This document shows, in pieces, positions 63,142-64,000 of a DNA stretch of 64,000 nucleotides. This DNA comes from Planctomycetaceae bacterium. Lineage in GTDB: Bacteria; Planctomycetota; Planctomycetia; Pirellulales; Thermoguttaceae. The translations under genes were made by a program, and so were the position numbers. The notes beneath the pieces were generated by a model, which worked only from the letters and a program-made list of their open reading frames with translations, was not told the origin of the DNA and ran no database searches. Where the stretch lies: NCBI GenBank assembly GCA_021372005.1, contig JAJFVC010000048.1, forward strand, positions 1 to 64,000. Direction: 5' to 3'. Numbering within the stretch: the first letter of the stretch is position 1; each line of letters begins with the position of its first letter.

Positions 63142-63678
63142 ATGATTAACGTCATTTGTGGTAGCTGCGGAACCAGCCTGAACATCGACAGCCAGTTGAT
63201 CGGCAACGCCGTTCGATGTCCGAGTTGTAGTGGCACCATTCACCTAATGAAACGGACACCCAAGCCAACGATCATCGCACGGTTCCTGACGTGGCCCGTT
63301 ATCTGCTTGGCGATCCCGACCATTCTCTTGGGATTGCCGGTGTTCCTGGGCGGGATCGTTGCGGTCGGTCTATTTCTTTTCGCAGCCTGGGCCATCACCA
63401 ACATCGGTGGGGCGATTTGGTGCAAGTTGGACGGAACATCCCACTATCTGAAGATGTGGAAGGCAGGCGGCGGCGATCCTTTCTTCGATACTCTGGATAG
63501 CCCATTGAATAACGATCCTCCGAGCGTGAGATTTCAAGAATTATACCGTGCCAAGCAGAGGCAAGAGACCGTGGCCGTCAATCAACAGTTCGGCCTACCT
63601 GATGATTTTATGACCGGCAAATCGGCTCCGTCTTCTGTGAGCGAAGTACCTGGAATCAACGATCCGAACATCATCTAA
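63142..63678 (+). CDS. Zinc-ribbon membrane protein of unknown function
   Basis: 178 residues. An N-terminal zinc ribbon has CGSCG (Cys6, Cys9) and CPSC (Cys26, Cys29). It is followed by two membrane helices (about 43-85: LTWPVICLAIPTILLGLPVF and GIVAVGLFLFAAWAITNIGG). A hydrophilic tail rich in Arg/Gln/Pro ends it. Proteins with a ribbon and two helices are frequent in planctomycetes. It lies between island genes; the function is not recognised. Confidence 0.65.
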   Translation: MINVICGSCGTSLNIDSQLIGNAVRCPSCSGTIHLMKRTPKPTIIARFLTWPVICLAIPTILLGLPVFLGGIVAVGLFLFAAWAITNIGGAIWCKLDGTSHYLKMWKAGGGDPFFDTLDSPLNNDPPSVRFQELYRAKQRQETVAVNQQFGLPDDFMTGKSAPSSVSEVPGINDPNII

Positions 63679-63696
63679 CGAATTTGGAGAATAGAG

Positions 63697-64000
63697 ATGA
63701 ATCGAAGAACCGTTGTATGCGTCATAGTGGCTTTGTTGCTGGTTGGGACGATAGCAAGAGCCGAGACCGTTGAAGTTGATGTCACGGTTAAGTCGGTGGA
63801 TGTTAAGAGCCGTGCCATCACCGTTACCTACAAGACCGAATCGGGCCAGAAGTCGATTGACCTCGATGTTTCTCGAAAGGCCGAGATAACTGTCAACGGT
63901 GAGGCGGGGACGCTGGATTCAGTTAAGCCCGGCCAAAAGGCCAAAGTAACCTACGAGAAAGAGCTTCAGGTTGTCACCAAGATCGACGCCACAGGCGAAG
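63697..64000 (+). CDS. Secreted protein, truncated by window end
   Basis: The first 101 codons are present. The signal peptide (RTVVCVIVALLLVGTIARA) ends near residue 22. The mature part is beta-rich: VEVDVTVKSVDVKSRAITV followed by IDLDVSRKAEITVNGEAGT and LDSVKPGQKAKVTYEKE. A ribosome binding site (GGAGA) lies about 10 nt before the ATG. From memory similar short domains recur in secreted planctomycete proteins. The rest of the gene is outside the window, so no further call is possible. Confidence 0.6.
   Translation, partial: MNRRTVVCVIVALLLVGTIARAETVEVDVTVKSVDVKSRAITVTYKTESGQKSIDLDVSRKAEITVNGEAGTLDSVKPGQKAKVTYEKELQVVTKIDATGE

Noticed and set aside
59215-64000. Direct repeat of the tRNA-Arg 3' end (attachment site)
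   Set aside because: I looked for the TTCAAATCCC and CCCTCCGGGC segments downstream and saw none in the window; the end of an island, if any, lies outside.

Overview
The window looks like chromosome from a planctomycete, probably of the Pirellulales type. The signs are a DUF1559 prepilin-like protein, a PEP-CTERM protein, a secretin-type domain of planctomycete style, large TPR proteins, a squalene-hopene cyclase, a ComB homologue and a futalosine-type menaquinone operon. Most of it is GC-rich with tightly packed genes. Two stretches (about 45.1-46.7 kb and 59.2-64 kb) are visibly poorer in GC and carry short or unfamiliar genes. I cannot name a genus.

Layout. 1-5.5 kb: an aromatic amino acid catabolic block, with a divergent tryptophanase/tyrosine phenol-lyase-like enzyme opposite a fused IorAB, a phenylacetate-CoA ligase and a tandem ACT protein. 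5.7-11 kb: RNase R, then gcvT-gcvH-gcvPA. 11-20.8 kb: a VanZ-like protein, a 1459-residue TPR protein, a 3-hydroxyacyl-CoA dehydrogenase, a polysaccharide export protein, a secretin-like protein and GDP-mannose dehydratase. 20.8-27.4 kb: one minus-strand run, read ubiD-like, unknown, menG, ubiX-like, ubiA-like, mqnE, manC. 27.4-36.4 kb: comB, a methyltransferase, bioD, a large membrane protein, small planctomycete-type proteins, a DUF1559 protein and an RmlD-like protein. 36.4-38.7 kb: gcvPB overlapped by a lipoate ligase-like gene, so the glycine cleavage genes are split over two loci about 26 kb apart. 38.8-45 kb: a metal ABC importer (znuABC-like), FeoB and a DtxR-FeoA regulator. 46.7-49.9 kb: a GTP-type PEP carboxykinase joined in one frame to a complete class I aminotransferase. 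49.9-58.7 kb: a PAS histidine kinase, leuA behind a leucine-rich leader peptide and attenuator, a secreted M3 oligopeptidase, a PEP-CTERM protein and squalene-hopene cyclase. 59.1 kb: tRNA-Arg(UCG), followed by a probable accessory island (SprT-like protease, ADP-ribosyltransferase-like protein, XRE regulator, membrane proteins).

Strongest observations. (1) A complete-looking ribosome-mediated attenuator before leuA: a 20-codon peptide with 7 Leu, and four RNA segments that form mutually exclusive protector, antiterminator and terminator hairpins. (2) The PEPCK-aminotransferase fusion, with a promoter and a 12-bp palindrome at its expected transcription start. (3) A fused IorAB that lacks the 4Fe-4S ferredoxin domain, paired with a tryptophanase-like enzyme that has an altered PLP site. 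(4) The post-tRNA island with the ADP-ribosyltransferase-like gene. No CRISPR array, rRNA or recognisable transposase was seen.
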